A DNA stretch of 64,000 bases from Agelaius tricolor (GCA_023055355.1 JALJCS010000051.1:744001-808000); one strand, 5' to 3'; shown: positions 1-12,622, numbered from the stretch's first letter. Numbers and translations: made by a program. Notes: generated from the sequence alone by a model not told the origin.

Positions 1-133
1 GAGGGCGGCAGCAGCAATGCCCAGCCCAGGCGGGGCTCCACGGCGCCGGGCCCGGCTGGCGCTGCCGGGGCAGCAGGCGGGGCCGGGGCCGAGCTGCGGC
101 GGGACGGGGAGGGAGCCCGGGCTCGTGGCTCAC

Positions 134-3100
134 CCATGAACCTGATGGCCGCCTCTCGCAGGGGCTCCTGTGGGCTCTGCAGGTAGCGCAGGGCCCGGCG
201 CAGGTGCTCGGCCGCTCGGCTCCTGTCCTCTGCCAGCTGCAGAGAGCGGCAGGAGGGAAGGGTTGGCGCGGGCTCAGCCCCTGGGCCTGCGCCCCGCCCC
301 GGTCTCCCCTGCCCGCACAGCCCTGAGGCGCGGCCACAGCGGCCGCTGGCCAAGGGTTCCCGAGGGCAGGGGGCAGAGGGCCGGCTGCTGTCCGGGGAGC
401 CGCGGTGTCGGCCCGCAGCCCCGCCGGGCCGGGGCTCCATGGGCACCCGGCTCGGGCCCACGGGAGCCTGGAGAAGAGCCCCTGCGGACTCTGGCTGCAG
501 CAGCGGGCAGGGGCACAGCTGCCCGGCCCCGCACACTGAGCACCGCCCTCAGGGGCCTTCTCCAGGCCGAGCCTGGGCGTTCTCGGCTTCTCTTACCAAG
601 CACTCGCCAAACCTCCATGTCTGATCCACCTGGAGCATTTGTTTGAGATTCCGCCTCTTCAGGAATCCGGCTGCAGAATGCAGCGTTTCCCGGGAGGCCT
701 GGAGAGCAGCAGAGACGCGGTGTTGGCCCCACCGGCCAGGGCACAGGAGCATCCCAGTGCCACAGCCTGGAGGAGGCTGCAGCCCGCAAGGTGCCAGGGC
801 AGGAGGCAGCCCAGTGCCCTGCCAGGGGGACAGCAGGTGGCCACAGGTCCTCACCTCAGCAACAATCTGATTCTCATCATGGCAGTGGATGTAGAGTGGG
901 ACCAGGCTCTGGCGCACGTGGGACTTCAGGGCCTTTCTTCCATCTTCTCTTAAAAAGTCCAGCATCTCTTGAAAGACACACATGGAGCTCAGCTGCACCC
1001 GGATATCATCCTGTAGGAGAGGAAGGGCAAAAGACCTCAGCATCAGCTGCTTCAGGCCCCCCAGGGCACAGGCCTGCATCTGCACAGGGCACCAAGTGTC
1101 CGGGCAGCAGCCGGCGGCCGTGGCTGTGGGCACAGAGCCTTACGTGGTCAAAGAGTGGCAGGAGCGCCTCAGCCAGCTGCAGGGCAATGGGGGTGGCTAT
1201 TGGGGCACCCCCAATATCCAGGAGCAAATATCGGAGTAGAAGAATGGTCATCCTGATCATGTGGCTATCATTTTCCTGCAGGAGCTCCACAAGACTTTGG
1301 GTCAGGCTCCCCATTTTTTCAGCCTGTGCAGAACACAAGTTTGTGAAAGGCCAGTCTGCTGCCGCAGGGCCCAGAGGCCAAAGGCCTGTCCCAAAGCACT
1401 GGGGCAGCTGAAGCGGGAGGCAGGAGAGCTGGGAGCAGCTGCCCCAGCGCCCCAAGCCCAGGCAAGGCCAAGCGACTGCCTTGCCCGGCCCCACGCTGCC
1501 TGCACGGCTTCAGCCGCTGCCCCCTTCTCACCATCAAGGGATTCTTGCCCAGCACTACCAGGCCTCTGAGTGCCAAGTAACGCCTGGCCCTGTGCTGGCT
1601 CTGCAGGTTCTGTGCCATGATCTGCAGAACACTGTCACTGCATTCCCTCAAGTCCAGGCACTCGAGGACCTGAAAGGCACAGGGCAGTGACAGGGAGCCG
1701 GCCGGCAGGAGCCCGGAACCGCACAGGGCTGGGCCCAGGCAGCAGCACAGGGCACGGGCACCGTCCTGGCAGCTGTGCCTACAAGAGGGCAGAGAGCTGG
1801 GAGGCAGCGCTGGCCTTGAGGCTCACCTCCACAAGGAATGCCAGGGCAGGGAAATCCCAGTATGGCATCTCTTGGCCGAGCATGGCGAGCAGGTAGAATG
1901 CAATCCCGGAACAAAAGTGTAGGGCTGAATGGGAAATTTCTCTAAAAAGAGGAAAAAGGAAACAAGACCCTGAGCCAGTGGGGCAAATCTCTCCCAGGAG
2001 TGACTCACAGAGTTCTCATCTTTCCCCACCACCCATCCAGCAAGGGGACCTGGGCCACTCGGGAGTTGCTTTCTCATGGGCACCCTCCTCTGCCAGCCTT
2101 TTCCAGTCTGCTTGGCTGTCCCGCAGTGACAAGGCCCTCTGGCCCATGACCACGGAAACTTTGCAGGACACCCCAGGTACAGAGCACAAATGTCAGAGGC
2201 CGTGGGGAGAAGGGGCTCTCACCTGGCCAGCAGAGCCACGGCAAAGTGGTGGGTGTCAAGAGAGAGCAGCGTGTCCCAGCCACACCTGCGTTCCATTGCC
2301 ACCACCACATCCTCACAGCGGAGAAGGCAGAGCAGGGACTTCAGGGTGCGCACTGCAAACCTGTGTGCACAGCAAAGGCCAGGTGACGCTGGCAGCACGG
2401 GCTCCTTGGCAGGCCACGTGGCAGGGACAGGAGGAGTGGGATGGAGCACCTGTTGGGGCTGGTGGCAAGGCCGTGCTCTTGCTGGCATCCCTTCCAGAAG
2501 GCATCGACCTCCTCTGGCATCTCCAAGGTGCTGGAGAACACTTGGAAGAGCAGATGCACAAATAGGCGGGGGAAATACACCTTCAATATCCGTGGCAGAC
2601 AGGGCACCTGCAGGATCTTCCACATCACCACGGTTGCCTGCAAGGGACAAAGGCCCCCGAGACAGCGCTCAGTGCCCAGGTGTCCGTGTGGCAGGGCCTG
2701 AGCATGGCAGGGAGAGGCCCGCAGAGACGTGGCAGGGGGAGCACGGGGCCTGCTGGGCCTGAAGCTGCCCCTGGGCCAGGTTTCAGGCCAGCGCCTGAGG
2801 CAGGCAGATGCAGTAGGGGAAGGAGGATGGAGAGCTGCTGGAGAGGCGGCCTTGGGGCCAGCAAAGGCCACTTGCAGAAACTCACAGCCAGGTTAAAGAC
2901 AGCCGTTTGGTCCCCTTCGGAGGTGCACGTGCTGTGCTCTGGCCAGCTCCCCAGCACATCCAGGAGGATCAGCTGTGCCAGCTCGGCAGTCCTGCCTGAG
3001 CCCATGATGGTCTTCCACATGGCCATGGCAGCTCTGGGGGGTCAGAGCTCTGTCTCAGGGGGGTCTCAGCCACAGCAGCGTGGGGAGCTGAGCTGGCTGC

Positions 3101-4721
3101 CAGCTCTGCCTCTGCCCACTGGCCCTGGCCAGCAGCAGCCAGGCAGCCCAGGCCTGTGGGGACAGAGCCCTGAGGGGCAGGGAGGGAGCATGGCAGCAGG
3201 CTCAGGGGCTGACGTGCCAGGGCTGGGAAAGGCAGCAGCCAGAGGGCCCTGGAAGTCTCTGTTGCTCAGACACCTGCGGCAGGCTGTACAGGCTGATGGG
3301 CTGGGGAGGCCTGAGCCCTCTGGGCAGGTGGGCCCCATACCTGTCACAGGACGGGGCCACACGCAGCAGCGTCAGGACTGCGTCATCTGGCTGTGCTTCT
3401 GTCAGATCCAGCAGGGCCTCGTCCAGCCTGGCTTCAGCACAATCATTGGCCACGAGCCACTGGTGGATGAACCTCACCATGGCGGGCACCTGGAGAAGGC
3501 ACAGGGAGACTTGGGAAGCTGGCAGGGGGAGCAATGTTCCCAGCTTGCCCAGAGAAGTGCTTCCCTTCCCCGCGCACTGCCATGTGGCCTCAAAGGCTCA
3601 CAGCAACCAGCATGCGTGGCTTGGGAGGCTGAGCAATTCCTGGGAGGATCAAACCCTGCCCACAGGCTGCTTACTTGGTTTGGATAGTAAAAACCATCCT
3701 CTACAAGCAGACACAGGAGGGCAGCGCTGGGCTTGGTTTTGAAGATGGGCGAGTATGGTCTGAGCCCAGTGCCCATGGTGATGGTCTCCTCCTCCTGCAT
3801 TCTCTTGATGAATTTGCAGATGAACTGTAGGAGAAGGGCAGGAAGCCGGGGATGTTGCATGGAGTGCTGCACACACGGTGCTGGGCTGAGCAGGGACAGC
3901 AGGCCCAGCCCAGGTGGGGGTGGCTGCAGGTACCTGCGCTGTGCTGCGGAAGCGGCCACGGCTGGATTCCTGCTCTTGTGTGCACTCCAGGTCTGCATCT
4001 GGCAAAGAGCGAGCGCAGCCAGAGCTGAGGGGCTGCGGGAGAGGCCGGAGAACACAGGCCAGCCCTGCGCTGCCCAGGCAGGGAGAGCCCCGGGATGGCC
4101 CAGGGGATGGAGCGCGGCCACTGCAGGGTGTCTGCCCAGGCCCTCTTCCGTCCTGTCCATGGGCATTTCCCCAGGGGATAGGATGGCATGGCATGGCATG
4201 GCATGGCATGGCATGGCATGGCATGGGGTCAAGCTGGCTGCAGATGCCAACCCTGTGGCCCAGCTCTGCCACTCACCCTCCTGCGGTGGCTGGAACGGCA
4301 CCACCTCCTCGGTCTCCTGTGCTGGGGCAGCTCCAGGGCCTTCTTCCTCCTCCTCCACCCAGGCCAGCTTGGGCACTCTCGGGGGTCTCTGCTCCATGTC
4401 TTCTTCATCTCTGTTCCATTCTGTACATGGGAACATGCCCAGGAGATGATGGGATGGGATGGGATGGGATGGGATGGGATGGGATGGGATGGGATGGGAT
4501 GGGATGGGATGGAATGGGATGCGATGTTGCCAAGCTGGCTGCAGGCACCAACCCTGCGGCCCAGCTCTGCCACTCACCTTCCTGCAGCAGCTCAAACAGC
4601 ACCACCTCTTCGGTCTCCTGTGCTGGGGCAGCTCCAGGGCCTTCTTCCTCCTCCTCCACCCAGGCCAGCTTGGGCACTCTCGGGGGTCTCTGCTCCATGT
4701 CAGTGACTGGATTTGTGGCTA
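134..4721 (-). CDS. MROH-like (maestro HEAT-like repeat) gene, partial, 14 exons
   Basis: Fourteen minus-strand exons with GT-AG borders, in transcript order: 4721-4578, 4420-4277, 3998-3934, 3824-3675, 3489-3341, 3033-2886, 2637-2450, 2360-2223, 1941-1827, 1669-1532, 1323-1144, 1010-855, 698-597 and 236-134. Exon phases agree at every junction and the joined 1,920 bp has no stop, about 640 residues. It opens with an acidic E/P-rich segment, then helical repeats (for example FICKFIKRMQEEE, LLRYLLLDIGG, REDGRKALKSHV, PLYIHCHDENQ, ASRETLHSAAGFLKRR, LAEDRSRAAEHLRRAL). The HCHDENQ and SRETL..AA.FLKRR blocks are typical of the MROH family, HEAT-repeat proteins of poorly known function that are multi-copy in birds. 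The last exon ends in a donor at 132-133, so 3' exons lie left of the window. The 5' start was not found. Family call is confident; the exact paralogue is not. Confidence 0.86.
4185..4227. repeat. Pentanucleotide microsatellite (GGCAT)n
   Basis: About eight to nine perfect GGCAT units in the intron just 3' (in transcript sense) of the second duplicated MROH exon. It lies at the same place in the 301-bp unit as the GGGAT array at 4,451. Confidence 0.95.
4277..4721 (-). repeat. Tandem duplication of a 144-bp MROH exon (about 301-bp unit)
   Basis: Exons 4277-4420 and 4578-4721 are both 144 bp, both enter and leave in phase 1, and encode nearly the same acidic segment (RPPRVPKLAWVEEEEEGPG). Copy-to-copy offset is 301 bp and includes flanking intron. 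The 5' ends differ (WNRDEED against VATNPVTD before MEQRP) and the 3' ends differ (QPPQEG against FELLQEG). Because length and phase match, both copies can be spliced in or one skipped without a frameshift. Confidence 0.85.
4451..4520. repeat. Pentanucleotide microsatellite (GGGAT)n
   Basis: About fourteen pentamers, mostly GGGAT with single GGAAT and GCGAT variants near the right end, in the intron between the two duplicated MROH exons. Confidence 0.95.
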
Positions 4722-4729
4722 CTTGCAGG

Positions 4730-4990
4730 AAAGATGCCTCAGAAATGCTCTGAGTCAGCAAGTCCTGCAGTGGTGCCTGGAAGGCACCTTCAAGAGAGAA
4801 GCCTCAGGGAGGCTTCAGGACAGCAAGTCCTGCACTCTGGTCTCGAGGGCTCCGGCCACCAGGACAGGAGACTCCTGTCAAGGATTGGGCTCTGGCCTCA
4901 AAGGCTCCTGCAGAAGAGAAGCCTCAGGGAGACCACGGGTCAGCAAGTCCTGTGGTCTGGCCTCGAGGTCACCTGCAGGAATAAGGCCTG
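4730..4990 (-). repeat. Three degenerate units of a ~22-residue coding-like motif upstream of MROH
   Basis: On the minus strand three units translate to variants of G-(A/D)-(L/F)-E-x3-QDLL-(T/S)-x4-EASxLQ: GDLEARPQDLLTRGLPEASL, then a copy with a stop after QDLLS, then GAFQAPLQDLLTQSISEASF. The last runs in frame into the first MROH exon. They may be decayed tandem copies of a 5' coding exon. No ATG or clean splice set was found, so coding status is open. Confidence 0.5.
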
Positions 4991-5009
4991 GGAAAGGCTC
5001 CGGGTGGGA

Positions 5010-8000
5010 CAGGAACGAGGGCGCTGTGCGGGGGCTCCTCACGGCACTGCTCTGTCCCGTTCTGCCCCGTTGCCTGTTCCCAGCAGCCGGGCAGGCTTCT
5101 ATTTCCCACGTGTCACAAAGGGCCCTTGGACACCCGTTCTATGCCACAGTGACCGTGCTGCACCGTGTCACAAAGGGCCCCTGCACACCCTGCCCCCTGC
5201 CCTGGGGCCGCCCCCAGCCCAGCCAAAGTGGCCCAGGCTGGAAGGAATGCCTGGCCCCAGGTGTCTAAGGCAGCCCCACAGGATCTTTAGGAAGGGCTCA
5301 GAGCATCAGCAAACGCTGCCCTGCTCTGCGGGCTCAGGGCAGCAGAAGGAGCCCCAGGGCTGCCGACGCAGCTGCGCTGGGAAGGGCACGGGGCCTTCCA
5401 GGGAAGCTGGCACGGCCTCCTTGGGACACCTCCCGGCCGGTGGCCATCCCAAACCCACGGGTGTGACACAGACAAGGAATGTGTGGGCCAGGGCACGAAT
5501 TCTGCTCTGAGCCCTGGGGCCTGGGCAGCGCTGACAGCAGCAGCTGTGGCAGAGTCCCTGCCCAAGCAGAGCTGCCACCCCCGAGCCCTGGCAGCGCTGG
5601 TGCCCGTCTCCTGCCCCAGAGACCTGTGCCCCCGGGGGGCTGCTGTGCCACAGGGAGCCAAAGCCCACGTGCATTGGGGGCTGATGGCAGCAGCACCTGC
5701 AGCAACTGCTGGCAACACTTGGTCTCTGTCAGAAGCTCTTACTCTGTGCTGGAATTATTTTCTCATTGAAGTCATTTCCTGCACCACAAACACATCTTGG
5801 CCATGAAGACACAGAAGAATCTGGCATTAAGGAATCCTCACTTCAGGAAAGTTGTACTTCCCATTGCTCAGCTCAAGTAGTTATAAATTTGCAAACTTTC
5901 CGAATTTATTGGGATGGCCTGAGAATGTGACTGGTCTACAAGTTTGTGTCCCATCCTGAAGCAGCAACTCATTTGCCTTATCATCCATTGAATGACACTT
6001 TACAAAACATAACACTACACAGAGCCAAAAAGACCATTCTTTGATTTGCAAATGGATTTTGATGAAGGGATGATAATCTCCTAATTTTCTTAAGGAATAA
6101 AAGCTCTCAAGGAATGAAAGACCACTCAGTGTTACAAGAGTAACCCAAACAAATGAGTAGATGGCAAAAGGGTTGATTCTGCCGCAGTACAGATATCAAA
6201 GTGGCCAATAAAGTACAGCTCTCCCCTCTTGTTCCCTGCAGGGGAAACAGGACCATGAATAGAAATAGTCACAGATATTCTTTCTGCCCTCCATAACCAA
6301 AGCTGTGGCAAAGCATAGATGCTGCCTTCAAACTGACTCAAATTCCAGCCCAGACCTCTCACCTTCCAGACAACTCCTTCCCCAACATCCCACCAACACC
6401 AACCCCCCAAAATCCCACAGAGAAGCCCTCAACACCTCACCAGGAGCCCCAGCTGTGCCCGTCCCTCTGCAGAGCTTTCCCAGCCTCCAGCAGACGCCCT
6501 GGTTCCCTGCACGTGCCGTGGGCTGGCACTCAGGAGGATCTGCTCCAAGGCCGTCCCCGGTGGCAGCTCAGGCTGCCAGGCCTGTGGTTCCTGGATCACC
6601 CTTCCCAGCGAGCCTTCCTGGGCACGGCTGTTCCATGGGCACCTCTGCGCTCAGCTCGGACTGCTCCACTCAGCCAGGGCTGCTGGGAAAGGATCCAGAG
6701 CAGCCTGGCCAGCTCTTTCTCCAGCTCCCTCTTCACTCTTGGGGGATGTAGAACATCCCACAGGAAAGCAACTGGTGCCACAAGGAGTGGGCAGCATCAG
6801 GCAGCTCTGGGGAGGCGCCTCAGCACTGCTGTATCCTGAGGGAACACTGCTGTCCATGCCCTGTGTGTATCTGCAAAAGCTTCCAATCAGCTGCCTCAGC
6901 TTCCAGGGCCTCTCTTGGCCAGCATCCTGACGTGGATGCAGGGCTGCTGCCAGGCACTGCTGGGACCCAGCGGGACAGGAGCAGCTGTCTCGTGTCCACG
7001 GAGCAGCCCTGACACAGCCAGGGCCATCCCGAAAGCAGACAAACGCTCCCGGGTCAGCAGAGAGGAGCAAGGAGCACTGGGCTCCTCTCAGGGGATCTCA
7101 GCTGGGCTCACTCCACCACACGCCCCCATTTTGAGGCCTGCTGATGCCCAGCTGCCAGAAATGCCCACCTTGTTCTCTCCAAGATGCACAGGGAGAGCCA
7201 ATGAGCAGGACACCTTGGGAGGCCTTTCCTGGGGCCAGGGACACACCAAGATCAGCCAAGGCTCTCCACGCTGCCTGGCCCACACATCCCAGCTCTGTGC
7301 TGGCCCTGGGCCACAGCAGCTCCCACCAAGCAGGAGGCAAATGCATTTTGCCAAGAGTTGAAACACAGCAGACAGGAAAGATGTGAAAAGTGTGTGTGCA
7401 AAGGCCTTTTAATTCACAGCTCTCACAGAGAGCTTTGGGGCTCGTGGCTGGACAGAGATGCTCCTGCTCACCCTCTGTCCAAAGAGGGGGAACACACCCT
7501 GCTGCAGGTGCTTGGCTTGGTCTCTGCAGGTCCAGGTGGATGCCAAACCTGCTCTTCACAGCCTTCTCCCTTGCCCTGCTCCTCTGCCAAGTGCAAGGGG
7601 CCTCAAGGACTGAAAGGAGCACAGAGAGCCAAAGGGGGACACTCACACCTGCCTCACTGGGAGCTCCCTGGGAAGCACTTTCCTTGAGAAGCAAGCCCCT
7701 TTCCTCCAAAGGTGTTTCCCCAAATGTGTGGCTTTCCTGGGGAACACCAACACACTCTTAAGAAAAGCTGGCAAGGCTGAATGACTCCAGGTCCTTTCAG
7801 GACAGGCACTCCAGCTGTAGCTCGTATTCCCCCAAGTGTGTGTCCAGGTGCAGGTTCAGAGGTGCAGCCCCAGGCCCTCTACAAACACAAGCTGCCCGCT
7901 GCCTCTTCCCCTGCCTCAGCTCCTGCCTATGCTCACAGCACCAAAACCAGGCTGTTCCCAGCCAGAGCCCAGAGCCCTGTCCCCACAGGATGCTCTTGCA

Positions 8001-9590
8001 ATCATCTTCCAGGACTCTCTGCTGTGCACACGTGCTTTTCATGCCCGCTCCCAACAGGCTTTGGAACACAGAGCACAACCTGGCTGGCTCTGCCACCAGC
8101 ACAGCGCAAACACAGGCGGAGGAAGAAGCAGCAGGGGTTGATTTGCGGCCATGCCCAAGAGAGACTGGAAGGGTGCCCTCCCTCTGCTCTCCCTTGGTTG
8201 GCTTTCTGACTGGCTCTGAGCCTGGGGCTGCCATTCCTCACTTGTGGGGCCCAGAACCACAGCCGGGATCCCGGCACTGCCTGGCAGCGCTCCGGGCACC
8301 GGCACGGCCGCGTGTCCGAGTCTCGGGCACCGTGCTGCTGCTTCATTTGCCCTTAGGCACACCCAGAGCTCCCTGCTAAGCCCGGATGGTCTCTGGTTCT
8401 GCCCTCTTCCTCATCCTGTGCAGGGATGGAGCACTGCTGTGCTTTCAGGAAGCTATTCTTGAAAACTTCCAGCATTCCAAGCTCCTTTGCCCTCCATGGA
8501 TGCTTGCCATGGAATCCCTCTCTGCTGTGTTTAGAGCATATTCAGGTTTGCTCTTCAAAAGTCCAGGGGCTCCAGGGTGCTCAGCAAGATCTGGAACTCC
8601 ACAGTGCTGTACAACTGCACCTTCAGCACAGGAACCTTTCCATCCTGACCTGCCCTCGTTCCTCTGTGTCTGTGCACAAAACACGGCGTGGGAGAGAACG
8701 GCAGCAGGGGCCTGTGTGTCCCAGGGCCACGGATTTTCATCGCTCCAGCTCCACAGAGATGCAGGTAAAGCAAAGAAGCCAAACTGTTTATTAATGGAAG
8801 GCAAAGCAAAGGGATGAGCTGGGAGGGAAGAAAGGGGATGGGCAGGGTCTGAGGGCTGGAGGGAGGGAGCTGTCAACAGGGAGGGAGAAGGCAGGAGCCA
8901 TGGGAGCTTCCCACAGGCTCAGTTGTGCCAGTCATCAGCTGTGCCTGGAACTCCAGCTGATCCCCTCTGGTCTCCAGGTGGTCTCACCTTCCAAGGGATC
9001 TGGAGGTCTTAAAGAGACACTGGTTCTTCTGAGCCAGCAGATGAAAGTTCTGCAGTTCTTCCCTCAAACATCACCTGAACAAATGTGCTTATGCAGGAGG
9101 GGCTGTTATCTTCACTCAGGGCTCGAAGGGCTGGAAGAGAGAGGAACAGAGCCACGGTCAGAACCTGGATGTGCAGGAATCCAAGGAGACCTTCCTGCCA
9201 GAGCCATCCCACCCAGCTCTTGCCATGGCCGCAAGAGAGGAGGGGCCAAGGGGATCAGCTGCAAAGTGCTGGCCATGAATCCCCCTGCCTGCATCCCTGA
9301 AATCTCTGTGTGCTCTGCCCACGCCACCCCTGGTCCACACAGGGAGCAAAGCCCACCACAGCCGGGGCAGGGATTGCAGCTCCTGCCCAGGCATTGCAGC
9401 TCCCCCAGCCAGCCCCCGCTGACAGCCCACTGCCCTCATCACCCTCATGGAGGGCCTGGAGCTCTTCCTTCTGCCCCATCAGGAGCACCCAGGCAATCCC
9501 TGGGAACACAGGCTAACCAAACTAAGGCTGCCCTGGCTGTTATCCAGTTTGCTTTATGGCTTAATGAGGTGAGGAACTAATGGATCTTTA
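5010..9590. other. No recognisable gene; GC-rich then mixed unique sequence
   Basis: No domain, RNA gene or clear repeat was recognised. 5,040-5,720 is GC-rich and could hold the MROH 5' region; a motif TGTCACAAAGGGCCC occurs at about 5,110 and, as CCGTGTCACAAAGGGCCC, again at about 5,165. 5,760-6,300 is AT-richer. 6,300-9,590 has many short frames on both strands, none with a recognisable protein signature. Confidence 0.5.
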
Positions 9591-9638
9591 ACTTCCTCTG
9601 GAAGGCAGGCACATGGATTCAGAGCTATCACACACTAA

Positions 9639-10295
9639 GTGTATGGTTTTGGGGGTTACTTTAATAATGGTACTTACTGTGAGGAAATGACACGGGGGCA
9701 AATTTTTTCCCAGCCCTTCACCCAGCTCTTTGGGTCTGCCCCACCAGTTTTCAAAGGGTTCAGATCCACTCTAAATGCTAATGATATCATACAGTGGCTT
9801 GTGTTGCTGATAGGCCTGTTACATTTAGCATTCAGAGATAAGGGAAGATTAACCTGGATAACCACACTGACACCGACCCCAGAGACCAGGGATGCTGCTG
9901 CCCCAGAGCCTGACCCTGCCCCACAGCCCACCTCAGAAATGAACCACCCAGGCTGGATGAGGGTTCTAATGAAAGAGATGGGCCAGGTGCTGAAGGAGTA
10001 CATTTCCACAGCTGGTGAAAAGCCATCCCCCTGCCTCAAAGAGGGAGAGTCTGATGGTGCAGCAGTGGAACCCACAGATGTTACAACTGTCCAGGTTCCA
10101 GCTGAACTGCAAAGGCAGTCACAGCCAGCAGCAGTGGCCCTGGTGGAAACAAGGAGATCTAAGATGAAATCAGAGCACCCAGATGAGGATATGAAAGGAG
10201 AGCCTTCCCAACGCCCAGGAGAGGCAACAGTTGAGGTCATCACCGAGTCCCTGACGTACGAAAGTCTCCGTAATCTGCACAAAGACATTGTATGA
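9639..10295 (+). pseudogene. ERV-L gag N-terminal region (putative)
   Basis: An open frame of 218 codons ending in TGA at 10,293. It has a hydrophobic stretch (IIQWLVLLIGLLHLAF, about residues 50-65), a proline-rich part (TPTPETRDAAAPEPDPAPQP) and a polar C-terminus. Assignment to gag rests mainly on position ahead of capsid-like and protease frames; the sequence itself is not diagnostic. Confidence 0.5.
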
Positions 10296-10528
10296 CAGGG
10301 ATGTGAGTCTTATACAACCTGGCTACTTTGGGTCTGGGACCTTATGGGTACAGGTGTCCAGCTGGATGGTGGTGAGGCAAGGAATTTGGGACACTTGACT
10401 CAGGACTCAGGTATGAATCTGATTTTTGTAAGGGAGCCAAGGTCCCTTTCCCTCTGGGAACAGCTTTTAATGAGTGTCAGAGAGAGGTTTGTCCACAGGG
10501 AGAGAATGCAGGACCAGCACCACAGAAT

Positions 10529-10891
10529 GTGCTCTGGAAGATTCTTGAGGAAGGGATCCAACAGCTGAGAGAAGTGGCAGTATTGGAAGTACTCTTTGGG
10601 AGGGGTGGACAGCATGATAATGACCCCAACAAGGTCAGGTGCACAGGGCAAATGTTGTGGAGTCTGGCAAATCTGGGGCCAGCTCAATACACCACCTTTA
10701 TTGCAATGATTAATGCCAATAACAAACGAGAGACAGTGGGTTCTGTTGCCAACAAGCTTAGAAATTATGAGAGTGTGATCAATGGCCCAATGCAGGCTCA
10801 TGTCTCTGCCGTGGTCCAAGAACTCAGAGAGGAGATGAGGGAGATGAGGGAGGAGGTGAGGAGGAACAGTTCCCACATTGCACCAGTGTGA
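10529..10891 (+). pseudogene. ERV-L gag capsid-like fragment
   Basis: Open frame of 120 codons starting mid-protein (LWKILEEGIQQLREVAVLEV) with a C-terminal heptad-like stretch (QELREEMREMREEVRRNSS) that could form a coiled coil. Its position between the N-terminal gag frame and protease supports a capsid fragment. The stretch 10,296-10,528 also holds gag-like reading but in shifted frames. Confidence 0.55.
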
Positions 10892-11096
10892 GTCACAGGC
10901 CCCAGAGTCAGAGCCCAATGTTCCCCAGCTAGAGAGAGAGGGTACAGCCCATGGTTCTTTCTGCGTGACCATGGGGGAGACATGGGAAGGTGGAATGGAA
11001 AACCCACTTCTGTCCTGGCAGCATGGGTGCATCAGCTCAAGGAGGGAAACACTAATTGAGGGAATTCCAGTAAAGTGAAGGTAGCCCCAACGTTCC

Positions 11097-11681
11097 ATGA
11101 CTGAGCTGCTGAGTATGATCCGTCAGATCCCCTGGAAGGTACCTCGACCATGTATGCCCAGAATAGAAATAATAACCAGGGCTAGGGAGGGCCCTGCCTC
11201 TAGCCAGGGAGAGGCACGGGAAAACCGGATTTTCTGGATGGTGTGGATCCGATGGCCTGGCACATCAGAGCCACAAAAATACAATGCCTTAGTTGATACT
11301 GGTGCGCAGTGTACCCTGATACCATTGGGACATGTGGGGGCAGAACCTGTTTCCATTGCCGGGGTGACGCGGGGATCACAGCAATTGACCCTGTTGGGAG
11401 CCCAGGTGAGCCTGACTGGGAAGGAATGGCAGAAACATCCTATTGTGACTGGCCCAGAGGCCCCGTGTATTCTGGGCATAGATTTCCTCCAGAATGGCTG
11501 TTACAAAGGCCCAAAGGGACTCAGATGGGCTTTTGGCATAGCTGCTGTAGAGGCTGAGAACATCAAGCAGTTGAACACTTTGCCTGGACTATCAGAAAAC
11601 CCATCTGCAGTAGCTCTCCTGAAGGTGGAAGAGCAACGAGTGCCGATTGCCACCTCGACAGTGCACCGCCGGCAGTATTGA
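11097..11681 (+). pseudogene. ERV-L aspartic protease
   Basis: The frame holds the active-site motif ALVDTGAQCTLIP near residue 68 and the distal hydrophobic block ILGIDFLQNGCY, as in retroviral aspartyl proteases that cleave gag-pol. An open leader precedes it and TGA closes it at 11,679, just before the RT frame, so no gag-pol readthrough frame survives. Confidence 0.8.
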
Positions 11682-11696
11682 ACAAATTGAGATGCC

Positions 11697-12622
11697 GTGA
11701 TCCTCATCCACAAAATGATCCGTGAGCTGGAGAGCCAAGGGGTGGTCAGCAAAACCCACTCACCCTTCAACTGCCCCATCTGGCCGGTGCACAAGTCTGA
11801 CAGAGAATGGAGATTGACTGTGGATTATCATGCCTTGAATGAAGTGACTCCACTGCTGGGCACTGCTGTGCCGGACATGCTGGAACTCCAGTACGAGCTG
11901 GAGTCCAAGGCAGCAAAGTGCTTTACCACTATAGACATTGCTAACGTGTTTGTCTCCATTCCTCTGGCAGCAGACTGCTGGCCTCAGTTTGCTTTCACCT
12001 GGAGGGGTGTGCAGTACACCTGGAACCGACTGCCCCAGGGGTGGAAGCACAGCCCCACCATCTGCCATGGACTGATCCAGAGTGCACTGGAAAAGGGTGA
12101 GGCTCCAGAGCACTTGCAGTACATTGATGACATCATTGTGTGGGGGAACACGGCAATGGAAGTATTTGAGAAAGAGGAGAGGATCATCAGGATTCTGCTA
12201 TCAAGAAGAGCAAAGTAAAGGGACCTGCTCAACAGATCCAGTTCCTGGGAGTGAAGTGGCAAGATGGACGGCATCAGATTCCCACTGAGGTCATCAACAA
12301 AATCACCACGATGTCTCCACCAACTAACAAGAAGGAAACACAAGCTTTCCTAGGCCCTATAGGTTTTTGGAGGATGCACATTCCTGAGTACAGTCAGATC
12401 GTGAGCCCTCTCTACCTGGTCACCCGCAAGAAGAACACTTTCCACTGGGGCCCTGAGCAGCAACAAGCCTTTACCCAGATCAAGCAGGAGATCGCTCATG
12501 TGGTTGCTCTTGGCCCAGTCAGGACAGGACCAGAGGTGAAGAACGTGCTCTATTCTGCAGTCAGGAACCATGGCTTGTCCTGGAGCCTTTGGCAGAAGGT
12601 GCCTGGGGAGACTCAAGGCTGA
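11697..12622 (+). pseudogene. ERV-L reverse transcriptase, frameshifted
   Basis: The first frame (11,697-12,218) carries REWRLTVDYHALNEVTP, FTTIDIANVFVSIPL, LPQGWKHSPTICH and the YIDDI catalytic motif (about 12,120). Near 12,195 the frame shifts and the thumb region continues in the frame 12,251-12,622 (FLGVKWQDG, then PLYLVTRKKNTFHWGPEQQQAF). The second and third catalytic aspartates (YIDD) are intact, but the shift abolishes a full-length product. Confidence 0.87.

Noticed and set aside
2680..3687. 335-codon plus-strand frame
   Set aside because: It crosses two minus-strand MROH exons and introns; GC-rich shadow.
4185..4600. Frames of repeating MPCHA or HPIPS residues
   Set aside because: They are translations of pentanucleotide microsatellites in MROH introns.
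3733..4753. Long plus-strand frames over the MROH region
   Set aside because: They are antisense shadows of real minus-strand exons that have consistent phases and splice sites.
9639..10295. Host gene with membrane segment
   Set aside because: It lies directly ahead of ERV-L capsid and protease frames and has no splice signals of its own.
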